The translations under genes were made by a program, and so were the position numbers. DNA of 64,000 bases from Zopfochytrium polystomum (lineage: Eukaryota; Chytridiomycota; Chytridiomycetes; Chytridiales; Chytridiaceae). The notes below the pieces were generated by a model. It was not told where the DNA came from, did no database searches, and saw nothing but the letters and a program-made list of their open reading frames with translations. Below are positions 31,469-43,444 of the stretch, in pieces (within the stretch, counting starts at the first letter, position 1; each line of letters starts with the position of its first letter). The stretch spans positions 372,001 through 436,000 of the forward strand of contig JAIVFJ010000006.1 in the NCBI GenBank assembly GCA_025765615.1, given 5' to 3'.

Positions 31469-33501
31469 ATGCTCCCCTCCCTCGCATCCGCGTTGACTGT
31501 CGCCTTGTCGTTTGCCATGTTCTGCTATCTCGGTCACCTCATCTTCAGCGTAACCCTCCTATCACGGGGCGGAGGTGCACGAGCGTCCGGCGCGATGAAG
31601 AAAGTCGGCCGTGCGTCAACAAGTTTTGCTTGGGCAACTAAACAATTTCAAACCAATGGCCTTCATGTCACCACCACCAGCCGACCGGGCGTTCGCCTCG
31701 CTTTCGCTTGGACATTTGGAGCCTCTTGCTGCATTTTTGAGCTGATCATATTCGAAATCGCCGGCCTTTGGGATCCCAGGTATCCTTCTTATATTCAAAC
31801 CCACGCTCAATCTTTGTGAAACAGTTCCCGTTGGTTCCATTGGAAGGCGAACTTATGCTTCTCGCTCATCAACGTGATAGTTGTCCTTCCGCTCTTTCAA
31901 CTCTACGTCGCCTTCGCGAACTCAGAAAATAGTAAGATTGAAGTCGTTAATTGGAAGACTGACAGCATTTTTCAGAGATAATCCAGCGCCAACGTTACCT
32001 CTTCTCAACTCTCTCCTGGTTGGTCCTGGTACAGCTGTTTTGGAAACTTGGCGACGATTTCAGTTTGAACAGTGCGAGATGGTTTTCAATCTTTGGCAAG
32101 TAAAGATTTGATGTGGTCGACTTCTGACAGTGATCGGAAGGAATCTTTTCCATTGCGGAAAGTATGACGCGGGTTGGCGTCGTTGGCGTTACCATTATGG
32201 CAATTCTCTCTGGGTTCGGTGCAGTGAACACTCCATATACCACCCTTTTCATGTTCATCAAAGGTGCAACGGACAACGATGTTCTGATCGCCGAAAGGGA
32301 GCTGGATCGAACCTCCGACATGATCCTCGAGAAGCAGAGGCTCTTGATAGATTTGATAGATTTGAGGGAAAGGAAGCCCAGCCCAGACGCGGTGAGTCAG
32401 TGAATGAAACAAAAAAAAGTGAACGATTTGGTGGTATATAGAGGGAAGCCAGTGTTGGCGGTTTTATGAGGCGGATCTTTTCCAAAGTGAAAAACGGCTT
32501 CTCAGGAAACAATGGTGTGGTTGCCAGAGATGGGTTGCACTGATTCTGAACTAACTGCCTTAAAGAAATTTCCACACTGAAGCTCGAAATCGAAGCTCTT
32601 GAATCGTTGGCGGAAAAGATGAATGCTGAGTTGGAGGAACTCCTTCAAGACAGGGTATGCTTGGTGATTGGAGAATTAGTGAACTAAGAGCGAGACAGGA
32701 GAAAGCTCGGACGTCAAAGACGGTTCGCGGTCAACTGGGTAACCTTATCGGTTATGGCTTCTCCTTTTATTGTGTGTACAAGGTTTTACAGGTGAGGCGA
32801 TCGGAACTCACTTCTTCTCTGAAAGTTGATCCGTCAGTCCCTGGGGAATATTGTGTTTCCACGATCCAATGGCACTGACCCTGTGACGCACAGTATAAAC
32901 ATATTGGTTAACAACTTGGGTGTTAATATCGACGTCGACCAACTGTCACAACAGCTTTCTTTTGCTTTCGTTGGAGCTCTTGTTGTGTTTTCCATGAGAG
33001 GTTTACTGATCCAATTTTCAAAGGTATTTGGAGCTCTGTAAAACTCAAGGCATTAATGCTTTATTCTTACAGGCGTTTCGCAAGTTTTCGGGGAAGATCT
33101 CGACAGACTCGATTATACTATTTCTTGCTCAAATAATGGGAATGTATTTTCTATCAACGGTTTTAATGCTACGAATGAACATGCCTGAACAGTACCGGAC
33201 TATCATTACAAACGTTCTTGGCAACATTCAATTCGATTATTATCACCGCTGGTTTGACATTATCTTCGTCGCCTCCGCCCTCACCTCCGCCATCCTTCTG
33301 TATGTAATCAGCGGCCCAAGAGAAATACGCAGACCTGGTGTAGAGCATGTTCAGCTTGGATTCGGGTCCGAGTATGTGTCCTCCTTGCAGGGAAGCGGCC
33401 CTGTTGATTCGCTTCTTTGGGTCGACGGACGAAAGCTCACGAAAGTGCCTGGTGATTCTCTTGGCAGGCCATATGGCAGTCGTGAAGGGTTGTTAGGATG
33501 A
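31469..33501 (+). CDS. GPHR: Golgi pH regulator / GPR89-type anion channel (GPHR)
   Basis: join(31469..31779,31825..31931,31976..32099,32163..32391,32442..32514,32566..32654,32699..32791,32838..33023,33073..33501), 546 aa, nine exons, phases consistent. Family signatures in order: CIFELIIFEIAGLW, SRWFHWKANLC, QRYLFSTLSWL, RVGVVGVTIMAILSGFGAVN, the central coiled coil (ALESLAEKMNAELEELL), GYGFSFYCVYKV, TDPVTHSINILVNNLG, MRGLLIQFSK, FLAQIMGMYFLSTVLMLRMN and QFDYYHRWFDIIFVASA. About nine membrane spans. Longer than the human protein (455 aa) because of an N-terminal insert (residues 35-75) and a ~55-residue C-terminal tail. In animals it supports Golgi acidification; plant orthologues are GTGs. 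Confidence 0.94.
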
Positions 33502-34679
33502 CAAAAGGAGACAGAGCACATTTGCTTTCAATTGTGTTAACAATGCTCGGTGCTCCTGTTCAGAACAGCTGAGCACATGATGTCCCTCTAAAAAAAAATG
33601 CCGGGTGTGTCGGGTTTCTGTCTCGGTGACTGCAGGCCTACTAATATTAATTCTATCAGCACCAAAACGCATTGCGACACAAGAAACAGAAATTGTACTC
33701 CATTGCGCAGTTGATTTTAGTCACAGGCAGTGTAAAAACATTGTTTCCTTGTTGGACGAATTCTCGGATACCGCTTACCCCTTGGGAGGCGTTCTTCCAA
33801 TTTCCAGCAGCATGGTTACCTATGGGGGACACTGCCCCAATACCAGCAATCAAAAAATACCAGTAATCAAAACTCGGCGCGGGGTTAACGAAGACGTCAG
33901 ATATCTTTTAGTAACTTCGGTTCTGTTGAAGACGACCCAAAGAAACAGGCTTTGACAAAAAAGTACATCAATCATCATCAATCACACCAAAGAAAACAAG
34001 TCTCTCCCTCTCTCTTTCGAGCGGGGGGTAAGGGGGGCAGTAGCCCCCCCACCGGGTGGCTCATGGGGCTCCCGCCCCCTGACTCAAAAACATATTCCCC
34101 TCTCTGTCTCTTATCTCTATCTGTTTCTCTCTACAAGCTGTTTGTGTTTCTCCCTCTGGGTTCTGTGAGCACTTTGGAGCCAGTGCCCATGTCTGTTGCA
34201 GTCAACAGGCTGTCAGTCTTCCTGTCGCAGTCAAATGGGTTGCTGCATGAGCAGCCAAGGGCTGCAAGGGCAGCACTCAGTTTGTCAGGGGTTCTGGGTT
34301 TGCCAGTGTGGCTGTGCTGAAAGACTGCAACTTCTCTCTCTCTTTCTGTCCTTCTTTGTCTGTCAGTGTGTCAGTGGCTTGGGGCTAACACCCTGAGCTT
34401 TGTCACTCTCCATGTAGCATGCCACGTGATGCTCATTGTGGCATGCCACTTTCCTTTCAATCCAGGGACAGATTGCCTGTGTGTGGGACTACCAATATGC
34501 ATTGAAGGCTTTGTCTTTAATCATGTTTTCTCTTCTTCCTTTTTTTTTTTTTTTTTTTTTTTTGGCAAGGATTGCTTACCAGTCGACAAGCATCCCTAGT
34601 CAACCCACTAAAAAAAAAAGGCTTTGCAGCTAAACTGTTTTTCTAATTGCAAGGCTAATTTTTTGTCTTTGGTATTGAC
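33502..34679. other. Spacer entering repetitive DNA
   Basis: No gene recognised. G/C-rich repeats (34020-34080), TCTCTG-type simple sequence and a 24-base T run (34540-34563) suggest insertion of old retroelement copies, possibly a minus-strand insertion ending in the T run. Confidence 0.45.
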
Positions 34680-34870
34680 GTCAGATCTTTGTCAGGTCAA
34701 CGTCAGATTGTCTCCAGACCATCAGATCATCATCAGATTGTCGCCAGATTGACTCCAGATGATCACCAGAACGCCTGATTGTCGTCAGATTACCAGATAA
34801 TCATCTGATTGTCGTCAGATCATCGTCAGATTGACTACAGATTGCTGCCAGATTGCCTCCAGCAATTGCT
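34680..34870 (+). repeat. Degenerate minisatellite of CAGATTG(T/A)C-type units
   Basis: About a dozen copies of a 10-16-base unit around GTCAGATTGTCGTCAGATCATC, with spacing and bases varying. It sits directly upstream of the LINE ORF1-like region and could be its 5' untranslated repeats. Confidence 0.7.
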
Positions 34871-36153
34871 GGCCTCACCTCCCAAACCAGACTGCAATCA
34901 CCCCTTCACCACCATTGGGATTGCTGCCCCCCTATTTATGAGCGGCCCACCTCCCTCCATGTTCTTTGGCACCCACACTGATCAACACACATTGACAATC
35001 ACCACTCAGCCAGACCCCACTATTACCCCACTCACTGAACTTGATATAACCTCCACTTGCAACCTCACCATCTGACAGCAGCCCTTGCTCTCCAGACTTC
35101 TTACTCGCTCCGCCTTCTGCATCCTTTGTTGGACAAACAGGCTGCCCATCTTCAGACCACATCCCCACACATTAAATTTTCTTACACCTGTTGACTACCA
35201 GCTGCCTCCACAGAATTCACCAACAAACCTGCCAACCAACTCGTCCTCCAACACCTGGCTCCTGGAACTACTGGAAAAAAACTTTGATGAGCTGAAGGAC
35301 TCCCTGCGTCATGCAATCACCTCTGCTTTATCCTCCTGTGGCTCCATAATGGCTATTCATTTTGCACACCACCAGCTTTCCACCTCCGCATCTGCCACAG
35401 TTCTTTTTGACTTTTTGATGGCCCTCCTCACAATCCCCCTCAGTTCATAACTATTATGGGTGTGGGCGTCACAATTCGACCACTGGAACCTTCTGCAGAA
35501 CCAGCGGCGAGCCAGACAGCTCAGGCCGCTCCTGACACCACAACTCCCCTACCTGTCCCACCTGCCCCCCCTTCTGTCCCTCCTCCAGAGCTGCAGTCAA
35601 TTTTGAAGGTCCTTGCAACATCCAGCAACAGACCTCCTTGGGCACAGAGCTGAAAGAGCATCAGACCTCAGTGCGCACTGATATCCAAAAACTCACCACT
35701 CAGCTTACCCAACTTGAGCCAATTCCTGCAGTACTGGAACATGGCCTAGCAAAGGTGGACCACAACATTCAGAGACTTGCAGCTGCTGCAGCCAACGTGG
35801 ATACTTCACTCAAAAACCATGCTGGCGCCATCCAGAACCTAAATCAGCGAGTCACCACACTGGAGCCACTCACTGCACAATTGGACAGCCGCCTCACAGC
35901 AGTGGACACAACCACCCAGCTCCTCAGCTCTCGCCTCTGGACAATTGAAGAATGGTTGAAATACAATGACCCAATTGATGAGGACCTTGATGACTGTTCC
36001 TCCACTGAACCTTCTTTTACTACTACTGTCCCAGCTCGATCAGCTGTCACAACACACTCAAGCTCCAGTTCCTCTTCAACTTCTCCCAACAGAACTGCCC
36101 CCAAACCTGCCCCAAAAACTGCCTCAAAAACCAGGACCACTGCCTCAACTTGA
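34871..36153 (+). pseudogene. Decayed LINE ORF1-like region with coiled coil
   Basis: Four overlapping frames make up a broken coding region rich in Pro/Thr/Ser. The last (35638-36153) encodes a clear coiled coil with heptads (IQKLTTQLTQLEPI, NLNQRVTTLEPLTAQLDSRL) and a Ser/Thr/Pro-rich tail, as in ORF1 proteins of L1/Tad-like elements. Frame changes and lack of a conserved nucleic-acid-binding domain argue that it is dead. Confidence 0.55.
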
Positions 36154-36333
36154 CCAATATCCTTATTCATTCTTTTGTGAAAGCCCCTTTGCTATTGATA
36201 TCACTCTTATTTCTCCAAAAAAAAAAAAAAAAAAACAGAGACATTATTAGCAGGACTTCCTGCACCCCTTAGTCAACTACGTCAACTAGCCCTGTGTCTA
36301 GCACACCACCCCCAACACCACCACCCCTCCCTC

Positions 36334-36474
36334 GCTTTGCAACTTGGAACATCCGTCGTGCCTTCCCCACCAAGGCTGCATCTATCTTCCACTGGCTCGA
36401 TCACACCAAAACCACCATCCTTGCCATTCAAGAAACTGGCTGCTCTGACACAGAGGCCACCCTGTGAGACTGTG
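36334..36474 (+). pseudogene. LINE ORF2, N-terminal part of the endonuclease (EEP) domain
   Basis: RFATWNIRRAF followed by IFHWLDHTKTTILAIQETG is the start of an apurinic-type endonuclease (the N and E active-site motifs FATWNIR and IQETG). The frame stops at 36472-36474, where foreign sequence begins. Confidence 0.8.
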
Positions 36475-37454
36475 CTCTCTAACTCCTCACCTAGGGCTAT
36501 AGGTGGAAACTAGAGCATGGACCTAAATACCAATCCTGACTAATGAAAGGGGGCAAAAGGAGGGTGTCTAGGGGCACTAGACAGGAAAGTGTATTTGGAG
36601 TCTTAAAAAGCCCAAGAAAAACACAAATAAATCTCCAACACAAAAGAGGGGTTTCTCACACCAAAGCATGAAACAGACACAATCACAAAAGAAAGCATAA
36701 TCCTCTGGTGCAAGACACAGAAGGGTTTCATCTGGGGCACAAGGCCAAAGCCAAGTTAGACCAGAGACAGAACCGACTTGATCGGTAAGACCGACTGAAT
36801 CGGTAAGGGGAGTGACAAGCCACTACAACCCATCAAAAGAAACAACAAAAGAAATAAACAACAAGTCAAACCCTGAGTTGGAGGGGGTTGGAGAGACAAA
36901 GGGCAGACACAAGGAACAGTTAGTGTGCAGAGGTGCCTGTTGAACCAAATCAGAACTGTTTTCCACTTAACAGAACCAGACACAACTTGTCTCACTCCAA
37001 GGAGAGTGTTCCAACTCAATCCAAGGAAGAGGGTGCAACCAGGGTGGGAGACAGTGGGACTCTTCTTGCTACATCCTACCAGGAGACAGACCTCTGCCTC
37101 ACCAGGCCAGAGAGAATAACCTGTCTTAGAAGCAAGGAAGGTCAATACCCACTCCCACACACAAGGAAGACACCAAAGACAACCACAGGTATTAGCATGA
37201 AAGGAAGAGGGTCTGAACCCAGTGAACCAGGCCCACCAAAGGCCAAAGGAACCATCACCAGGGACAGGGAGGAATACCAGAGAGACCATACCACCACATA
37301 ATACCTGACCAGCCAACTCATTCATATCACCTTGAGAGACCTGGATTTGAAGCGATGTATTGACAGGAACCGGCGAGGCACTGCCACAGTTTTACCCTCC
37401 CACCGTCCATCATCAAGTAGCTCCTACCCCAGACCAGCCTGAACAGTATGTGCA

Positions 37455-37570
37455 GAATGGTGAGGTGCACTGGGACTTGAACCCAGCACACTGCCATAAA
37501 TGGCCAAGAGAACCAATTCTCCTGTCACACACCAGGGGACTGCCACCCCCAGCTCATACACACAGTCAGA
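37455..37570 (-). repeat. tRNA-derived segment (SINE head candidate)
   Basis: On the minus strand there is a perfect T-arm (CTGGG TTCAAGT CCCAG, B box GGTTCAAGTCC) and a possible D stem (CCTG...CAGG). The acceptor stem and anticodon arm do not pair well, so it is not a working tRNA. Confidence 0.5.
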
Positions 37571-38233
37571 GAAGGAATAAGGGCAGGCAAGAAGACTTCA
37601 GGTACAGGTTCTAAGGGGCAACAAGAATGGGGGGTGGGCTGCTTAAATAGGAGAGGGTTGGAATCAGCAGGGTGAAGGAAGAAGGAAGGGAAAAGAGGGG
37701 AAAACATATACAAAAGAACAAAACAATAAATAAAACAACAAAGAAGAGAGAGGAGGAGTGAGTCACCAAACAATGGGGCTGAGCCATCAAACAAGGAAGA
37801 CAGCTCAGAAAATCATGGAGCATTTCTTGGCATCAGCTGCCAAGAAAGATGGAGGAGATGGAGAGAGCTGGTTGGTGCAAAGAGGAAGACAGTCACTCAC
37901 AGCCACAAAAGAAAAGAGAGACACACACAGAGACAATAAACAAACAAATAAATAAAAGATAAAACAGTAAAAACAAGAAAAACAGGATAAACTACTAATT
38001 GAAAAAATAAGTAAAAATCATCAAATAAAGAAAGGAGAAAAAACCCTATGATCTCATACCCTTTCATGAGGCCTTTCATCATGGTAGCTTATGTAGCAGC
38101 TCTGTGTTAGCTCTGTGTACACCTGGACTCTGTACTTCTACCCACTGAAGCACATCATCCTAATCCATTTCCAAAAGTGAGGGGGCAAGGCCTAGTCATT
38201 GTGCAGAACTTAGCATTTCTGCATCATTCAGTC

Positions 38234-38312
38234 AGTGACTGCCAGCATGTCTCGAACTTAGCACCTTTCCCATTGAAGGGAGCGCTCTACACCACTGAGC
38301 TAGAGGGCCTCT
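38234..38312 (-). repeat. tRNA-derived segment (SINE head candidate)
   Basis: On the minus strand TAGCTCAGTGGTGTAGAGC gives a good A box with a perfect D stem (GCTC/GAGC), followed by a partly paired anticodon arm and a weak B box (AGTTCGAGAC). It differs from the copy near 37.5 kb, so at least two tRNA-related insertions exist. Confidence 0.55.
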
Positions 38313-38580
38313 GGCCAAGAGTGCAGAGCAGCCTGAGCCATTCGGCCTGCAACTTAGTGCGTAATAATAACATGAATAAAATACATGGCCGCGGCTAAGA
38401 GACAGTCCAAATCTCAGTGGTTCGGCTTGCAGGGACAATAATAACCCATGAAAATAATAAGAAATGGGGTCCAGCCGTGTTACGTCACTTTCGTGAAACG
38501 TTGTTTGGTCAAGTCAAATTGATAATCCTCACAAGTTATCAGTTAAAAAAGCGGGGTATACTCTTTTATTTGAGGTCGCA

Positions 38581-40700
38581 GGCTCAACAGCCTGTCGTCC
38601 TCACAACCCACTCCATTCGTTACATCACTAGTAATTACAAAAGTTTCTCCATATCCTCCACCCCCTCCTGTCATGCTGGTGTTGGTTTCATCATTTCATC
38701 TTCCCTGGCACCACACATCACTGCCGTCTCCCACTTTGGAACTCGTGCCATTGCCCTCACCTTATCTTTTGCTTGACACTCCCTCCTCCTGCAAAATATT
38801 TACTGGCCTGCTGACCCCCATTCTGAGGAACTCCCTGACTTGCAAAAATGGTGCAACTCTCTTGCCTCATCTGACTCCACGCTCACCCCACCAAGCCTAC
38901 TGGTTTGGTGACTGGAATGCATCACTGACCCCCTTGACCACTCCACCAGAGCCCCACACCTCCTTCCTGCCACAGGTTCCTCCTCACCCTCTCCCTGAAA
39001 GGCTTTGTTGATTCCTTTCGACACCTGCACCCAGACTCAACCTCTTACACACACACTGCTGGCTCCTACTCCTCTCGTTTGGACAGCATTTGGCTCTCAC
39101 CACCTTCTCTTGACTACGTCACTGAAGCTAACATTTCTTCTCCACTTGAAGAGCCCCATCTCACTGACACTTCAGACCACCTCCCCTTCAACATAATTCT
39201 TGCTTCCTCCCCCTTCCACACTTTTCCCTTCTCCCCTCTGTGCCGGCAGGTCACCAACCCCTGGAAGCTTCAGAAGTGCAACTTGACAATTACAGGTCAG
39301 CTGTCTCAGTTGAGCTTGCCCCCCTCTCAGCAGCCCTTGCAGCCTTGGACAGCATTCTTCTCCCCTCCGAGCTTGAGTTCCTCCGTTCTCCATCTCTACC
39401 CTTTCAATACCCCTCCCCAGAACGTGCATCACTCCTTGTCAGCCACTTTGACACACTCTCCACATCATTTCATGAGTTGCTGCTTTGGCTTGGCAAAAAG
39501 TTCGTTCCTCACAAGGGAACCTCCTCAGCAGCGCCAAAGATAGATTGCCGCGCCAAGCCATTTCTCATTGCACGTTGGAAAGTAGAGAAACTGTGGGCAC
39601 TTGCCAAACACCCTGCGCATGATCTGGCTAACATCTTCCCTTCCATTCCTTTGACCCCATCTGAGTGGGGTGCAGATCAGTCTTACTCCTTCTTGTCCCA
39701 CATCCACTCTCAGTACAAAGCTCGCTTCTTTGGCACAACTGACTATCGTGATGTTTTGCTCCCCGCCCTCAACTGCCATTGTCAGGCCATCCACTGTGCC
39801 CAATGCCAGGCAGCAGAAAAGCACAAAATGGAGACATTGCCACAGCTCTCACACATAGACATGACCTTTTCTCTTCTGGCAAGATAAACACTGTCCTCAA
39901 CAACATCCTCAACTGCATGCGCAACAACTCCAGCATCGACCACATTCGCTATACTACTTACGAAGGTCCCTCAATCACCCACGATCCCGACCTTGTCCCC
40001 GGTATCTGCCAACAACAGGTTGAACACTGGTTTCGCCCTCGTACCCTCACTCCCTTCCCACCATCCTCTCCATTTCACTCTGAGATGCAACCCTGTCCCA
40101 CATCCCCCCAGATCTTTCTCCAAGGTTATGCTGCCCCCTTCTGCCAACGACATCAAAAACGCTCTCACAACTCTTGCCTCAAACAAAGCCCCAGGCCCCT
40201 CCCAAATCTCCAGAGAGCTCCTCCTCACAGCTGGTCCTGATGCTCTTGCATTCTTCTCCTCCCTCATCATTCGCTCTTTTCTCTTCCTTGACATCCCGGA
40301 CTCTTGGGCATCTTCCTCCATCTTCCCCATACCCAAGTCTCTCTCACCATTTGGCACTTCTGAACACCTCAACCTTTGCCCACATCACCCACAACCCTGA
40401 CCTTGTTCAATGGGAAGCCACGTTTCTTGTTCTCCACTCTGGAATTAAACCTTTTTCCCTCTTTGGCACCATCCCTGGCTCTGCTTGTTGCACGTATCGA
40501 CTTCAAATCTTCAGCAACACTTTGCCCACCCAAAAAGTTCTACACTAATGACACCCTCATGACTACCCTGATGGGCTCTGTCGTCGATGCCGCCACACTT
40601 TGGAAACCACAGAGCATGTCTGGCAATGCCCTGCAGCTGCTGACGCCATTCCCAATATTCGCAACACCTTTGCTGAAACTCTTTCTTCCTCTGTTCCTCC
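38581..40700 (+). pseudogene. LINE ORF2 remainder: endonuclease, partial reverse transcriptase, Cys/His end, many frame breaks
   Basis: Endonuclease motifs continue across three frames (VGFIISSSL, then YSSRLDSIWLSPPSLDYV and TDTSDHLPFNIIL, the SDH motif near 39180). A reverse-transcriptase start is visible at about 40160-40270 (NKAPGPSQISRELL), but the catalytic YADD block is absent, so the palm is deleted. A C-terminal CRHTLETTEHVWQCP knuckle follows at about 40585-40640. The order EEP, RT, zinc knuckle indicates an L1/Tad-type non-LTR element; it cannot be active. Confidence 0.8.
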
Positions 40701-41706
40701 CGCACCTCATGGTTGCTCTCCTCCCCAAGCCCATCCCATATACTGGCTCTCCCCGCCCTGAATTTCTCTTTAATCATCAATCTTGTATCAATTTTTCCTC
40801 CCTCCTTCGTGGCTTCATCCCTCATTCCTTTTATGACTCTTATTCTCACATGATAACCCTACTGCCTCTGTCCTTAAAACCTTTGTCACAGCTTTCCATC
40901 AGCTCCTTCTTGACTTGATACCCATCGACGTATTTGGATTCCCCGTTGCGACGACACTATCTCTTGGGAGAAGTCAAAGTCCATCATGCCCTCTGACAAG
41001 CGTCCAAGCCCTGCAGATCCCCTCCACCAAATTCCCAGGCCTCTCACCCTCGTTCCGCAGCCTCTCACCCACTGTCTTCTCCAAATGCCAACTCTTCCAT
41101 CCCTCCCACTCCATCATCCCACAGAACTCGTAACAGCTCTTCACAACCCTCTCAACCTTGCTGCACCACGTGTAGTCGCCGGCACTCCACTGACACTTGC
41201 CCAGGCATCTGGCTCTGCGCACCAAGGCTTCTTCTCGATGGATGGACCACTACCTCGGCTGCATAAAACTTGTTGCAGGCATTGTCTGGCTTCACCACAC
41301 AATACAACTTCCCTCCTGCCAACAAGCAAGAGCCACTCGTCACCTATCTCCTGCTGAGCCCCCCCAACGTTCACTGAGCCCACTGTTGCCCCTCTCAATC
41401 TTGACATGGGCCGCAGCCTAATCTGACTTATCCCAACCCTCTGACTTTTCACAGCTGTTCCCCTCTCTTACACTGACCTCCTTCTGATTTACTTCTCTAT
41501 TTTCTTGATTCTGTGTTTTTCCCTTCTCCTTTGATCATTGTGGCTTTATGATCAGTGGAGATGCCTGATGACCCTGTAAGTCTGTAGCGCATGGGGTGGG
41601 TTTGCTGAGGTGACACCTGGACGTAGTCCATTACGGTTCACTGTTGGTGGCTCATTCTCTTCCCGCCAGCCTCTCTGGGGCTGTAACAATAAAAAAAAAA
41701 AAAAAA
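40701..41706 (+). repeat. LINE 3' region ending in a poly(A) tail
   Basis: After the knuckle the sequence has no open frame and ends CTGTAACAATAAAA with 16 adenines (41691-41706), the expected 3' terminus of a non-LTR retrotransposon inserted on the plus strand. No target-site duplication was identified because the 5' end is unclear. Confidence 0.65.
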
Positions 41707-41739
41707 TCATCAGAGTGAAAGAGAGAGGTTTTTTGTTTC

Positions 41740-41797
<58 letters not shown>

Positions 41798-41827
41798 CTC
41801 TCTCTCTCTCCTCTCTCTCTCTCTCTC

Positions 41828-41861
<34 letters not shown>

Positions 41862-42270
41862 CTCGCTTCTCATCTCTCTCGTTACCAAGTTGAGATGGCA
41901 GCGAGAGCGAGGGAGACATTCTCCTTCGCCCGCTCGAAAGTATCGAAAGAGTCGGTTACAAAGCGAGGAGCTAAGATAAAAGATGTGAAGGCAAGCAGCA
42001 CGCCTGGCATACTCAACAGACCGCGTGATTGAAACCAAGAAGAAGGGGGGGGGAAAAAAGGATGTGTCTGTCTGCAGTGCCGCCAAACAACGGATCGCCA
42101 AACCGCTTCTTGTTATGTTGAAACAGAGAATCCAGCCGAGTAAAGGAGACACCAAAAAAAAAAAAAAAAAAAAAAAAGGAAAAAAAAAGAAACCGCAACG
42201 ACGACGACAGGAGGGAAAAAAGGAAAATACAAACACACACAAACACACGCAAACGTCTTCTATACTACAT
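41707..42270. other. Spacer with (CT)n and poly(A)
   Basis: (CT)n from about 41744 to 41870 and a 24-base A run at 42154-42177. It lies downstream of the Rab gene; nothing coding recognised. Confidence 0.6.
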
Positions 42271-42703
42271 CTACTTCCCGCAGCAGCTGGTCGAGCTGTT
42301 CGTGGGCGTGTTGTTGATCGACACAACCGCCGGCTTGTCCCTCTTCTCATCCGCAGTGTCAATGAGCCGCTTCTTGATGTCCCTGCATTAGGGAATGGGG
42401 AACAGGCGGGAAAAGGCAGCCATGGCAACCAAAACAAAAAAAGACATCACGATAGGTTCGACCTTGAGAGTTGAAAATAGTGGTTGGAATTACCGCGCCA
42501 GCGTGAAGAAGCTCTCCTCGACACCTGTCGCACTCCTGCCGTTAGAACTCCACTTTGGAACGATGCCCATCCTCACACCCTCAGGTCGTACCAATGTTGG
42601 ACTTTGCGCTCGTCTCCAAGAACTTGATTCCGTACTCGTCAGCCAACGCCTGGCCTTGCTCCTTGCTGATAACCTGGAGAGGGGGTGAAGAGCGAGCGAG
42701 CGG

Positions 42704-42756
<53 letters not shown>

Positions 42757-43444
42757 CAGAAAAGGCACGATGGTGCCGCTGTTCAATGCACATGAAAATC
42801 GGGGATTTTTTTAAGGCCTGCCTTCTTGTCCAGCATATCGCACTTGTTCCCGACGAGAATCTTGTTCACTACCCTCGCTCGCGTGCTGCTCAATGTTGCG
42901 AATCCAGTTTCGAATGTTGTTGAACGATCGTTCGTCGGTGACGTCGTAAACGAGAAGGATTCCCATAGCGCCACGGTAGTATGCTATTTGGTGGCGTAAA
43001 TCGAACAATTTAGAAGGGCAAAAGAAATGTTGTGGGAGATGGAGGGTTGAGTGTGAGGGACGGCAGGTTGTCTTTCCTCCGGTCATATAGTGGGCCTTTG
43101 GCTGAAAGGCAAGCATGACGGATGATACATACCGGTGGTGATGGTCCTGAATCGTTCCTGGCCAGCAGTATCCCAGATCTGAAGCTTGATGCGCTTCCGT
43201 CCAGCTCAATGGTGCGGATCTTGAAGTCAATCCCGATCGTTGTGATAAAAGACGGCGTGAACGAGTCGTCCTGAGAAACGGAGGAGAAGGCACGACTTTC
43301 CGACGCCTGGAAGGTGTGGGAATAGGGGGATACTGTTTAGGGTGATCGTCATGGCGAAAGAAAACCAAGTTCCACCCAACCACTGTCCCCGATCAGCAGG
43401 AGCTTGATGAGGTAATCGTAGCTAGCATTCTTGCTGGTGGCCAT
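42271..43444 (-). CDS. Rab8/Sec4-type GTPase with apparent single-base frame breaks
   Basis: Exons complement(join(42271..42382,42494..42524,42592..42673,42822..42983,43143..43306,43381..43444)). Family parts: [16 protein letters not shown] (P-loop), [66 protein letters not shown], and C-terminal TSCCGK (CCXX prenylation). Sec4/Rab8 drives post-Golgi exocytosis. As given, the frame is off by +1 near 43272 (RFS|DDS), -1 near 43196 (DG|KR) and +1 near 42873 (ASE|VNK), so a continuous protein cannot be read. Sequencing errors are the simplest reason; a decayed copy is the other. One intron appears to be GC-AG (donor at about 42821) and holds a (CT)n tract (plus-strand (GA)n). Confidence 0.82.

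Larger units (their letters stand above)
36475..38580. mobile_element. Insertion interrupting the LINE endonuclease domain
   Basis: The EEP domain is split: its start ends at about 36474 and its middle resumes at about 38581 (RSQAQQPVVL, HAGVGFIISSSL). The 2.1 kb between shows no open frame of note, is A-rich, and carries two tRNA-like segments on the minus strand, suggesting one or more SINE-type insertions. Exact ends and target duplications were not found. Confidence 0.55.

Noticed and set aside
34680..34870. CRISPR-like array
   Set aside because: Units are short, degenerate and directly adjacent without unique spacers; the window is eukaryotic.
37455..38312. Functional tRNA genes
   Set aside because: T-arm or D-arm alone is well formed; acceptor stems do not pair and the anticodon loop is unclear, so these are tRNA-derived repeats.
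40160..40640. Active reverse transcriptase
   Set aside because: Only the N-terminal NKAPGP region and a Cys/His end remain; the catalytic YADD segment is absent and frames are broken.
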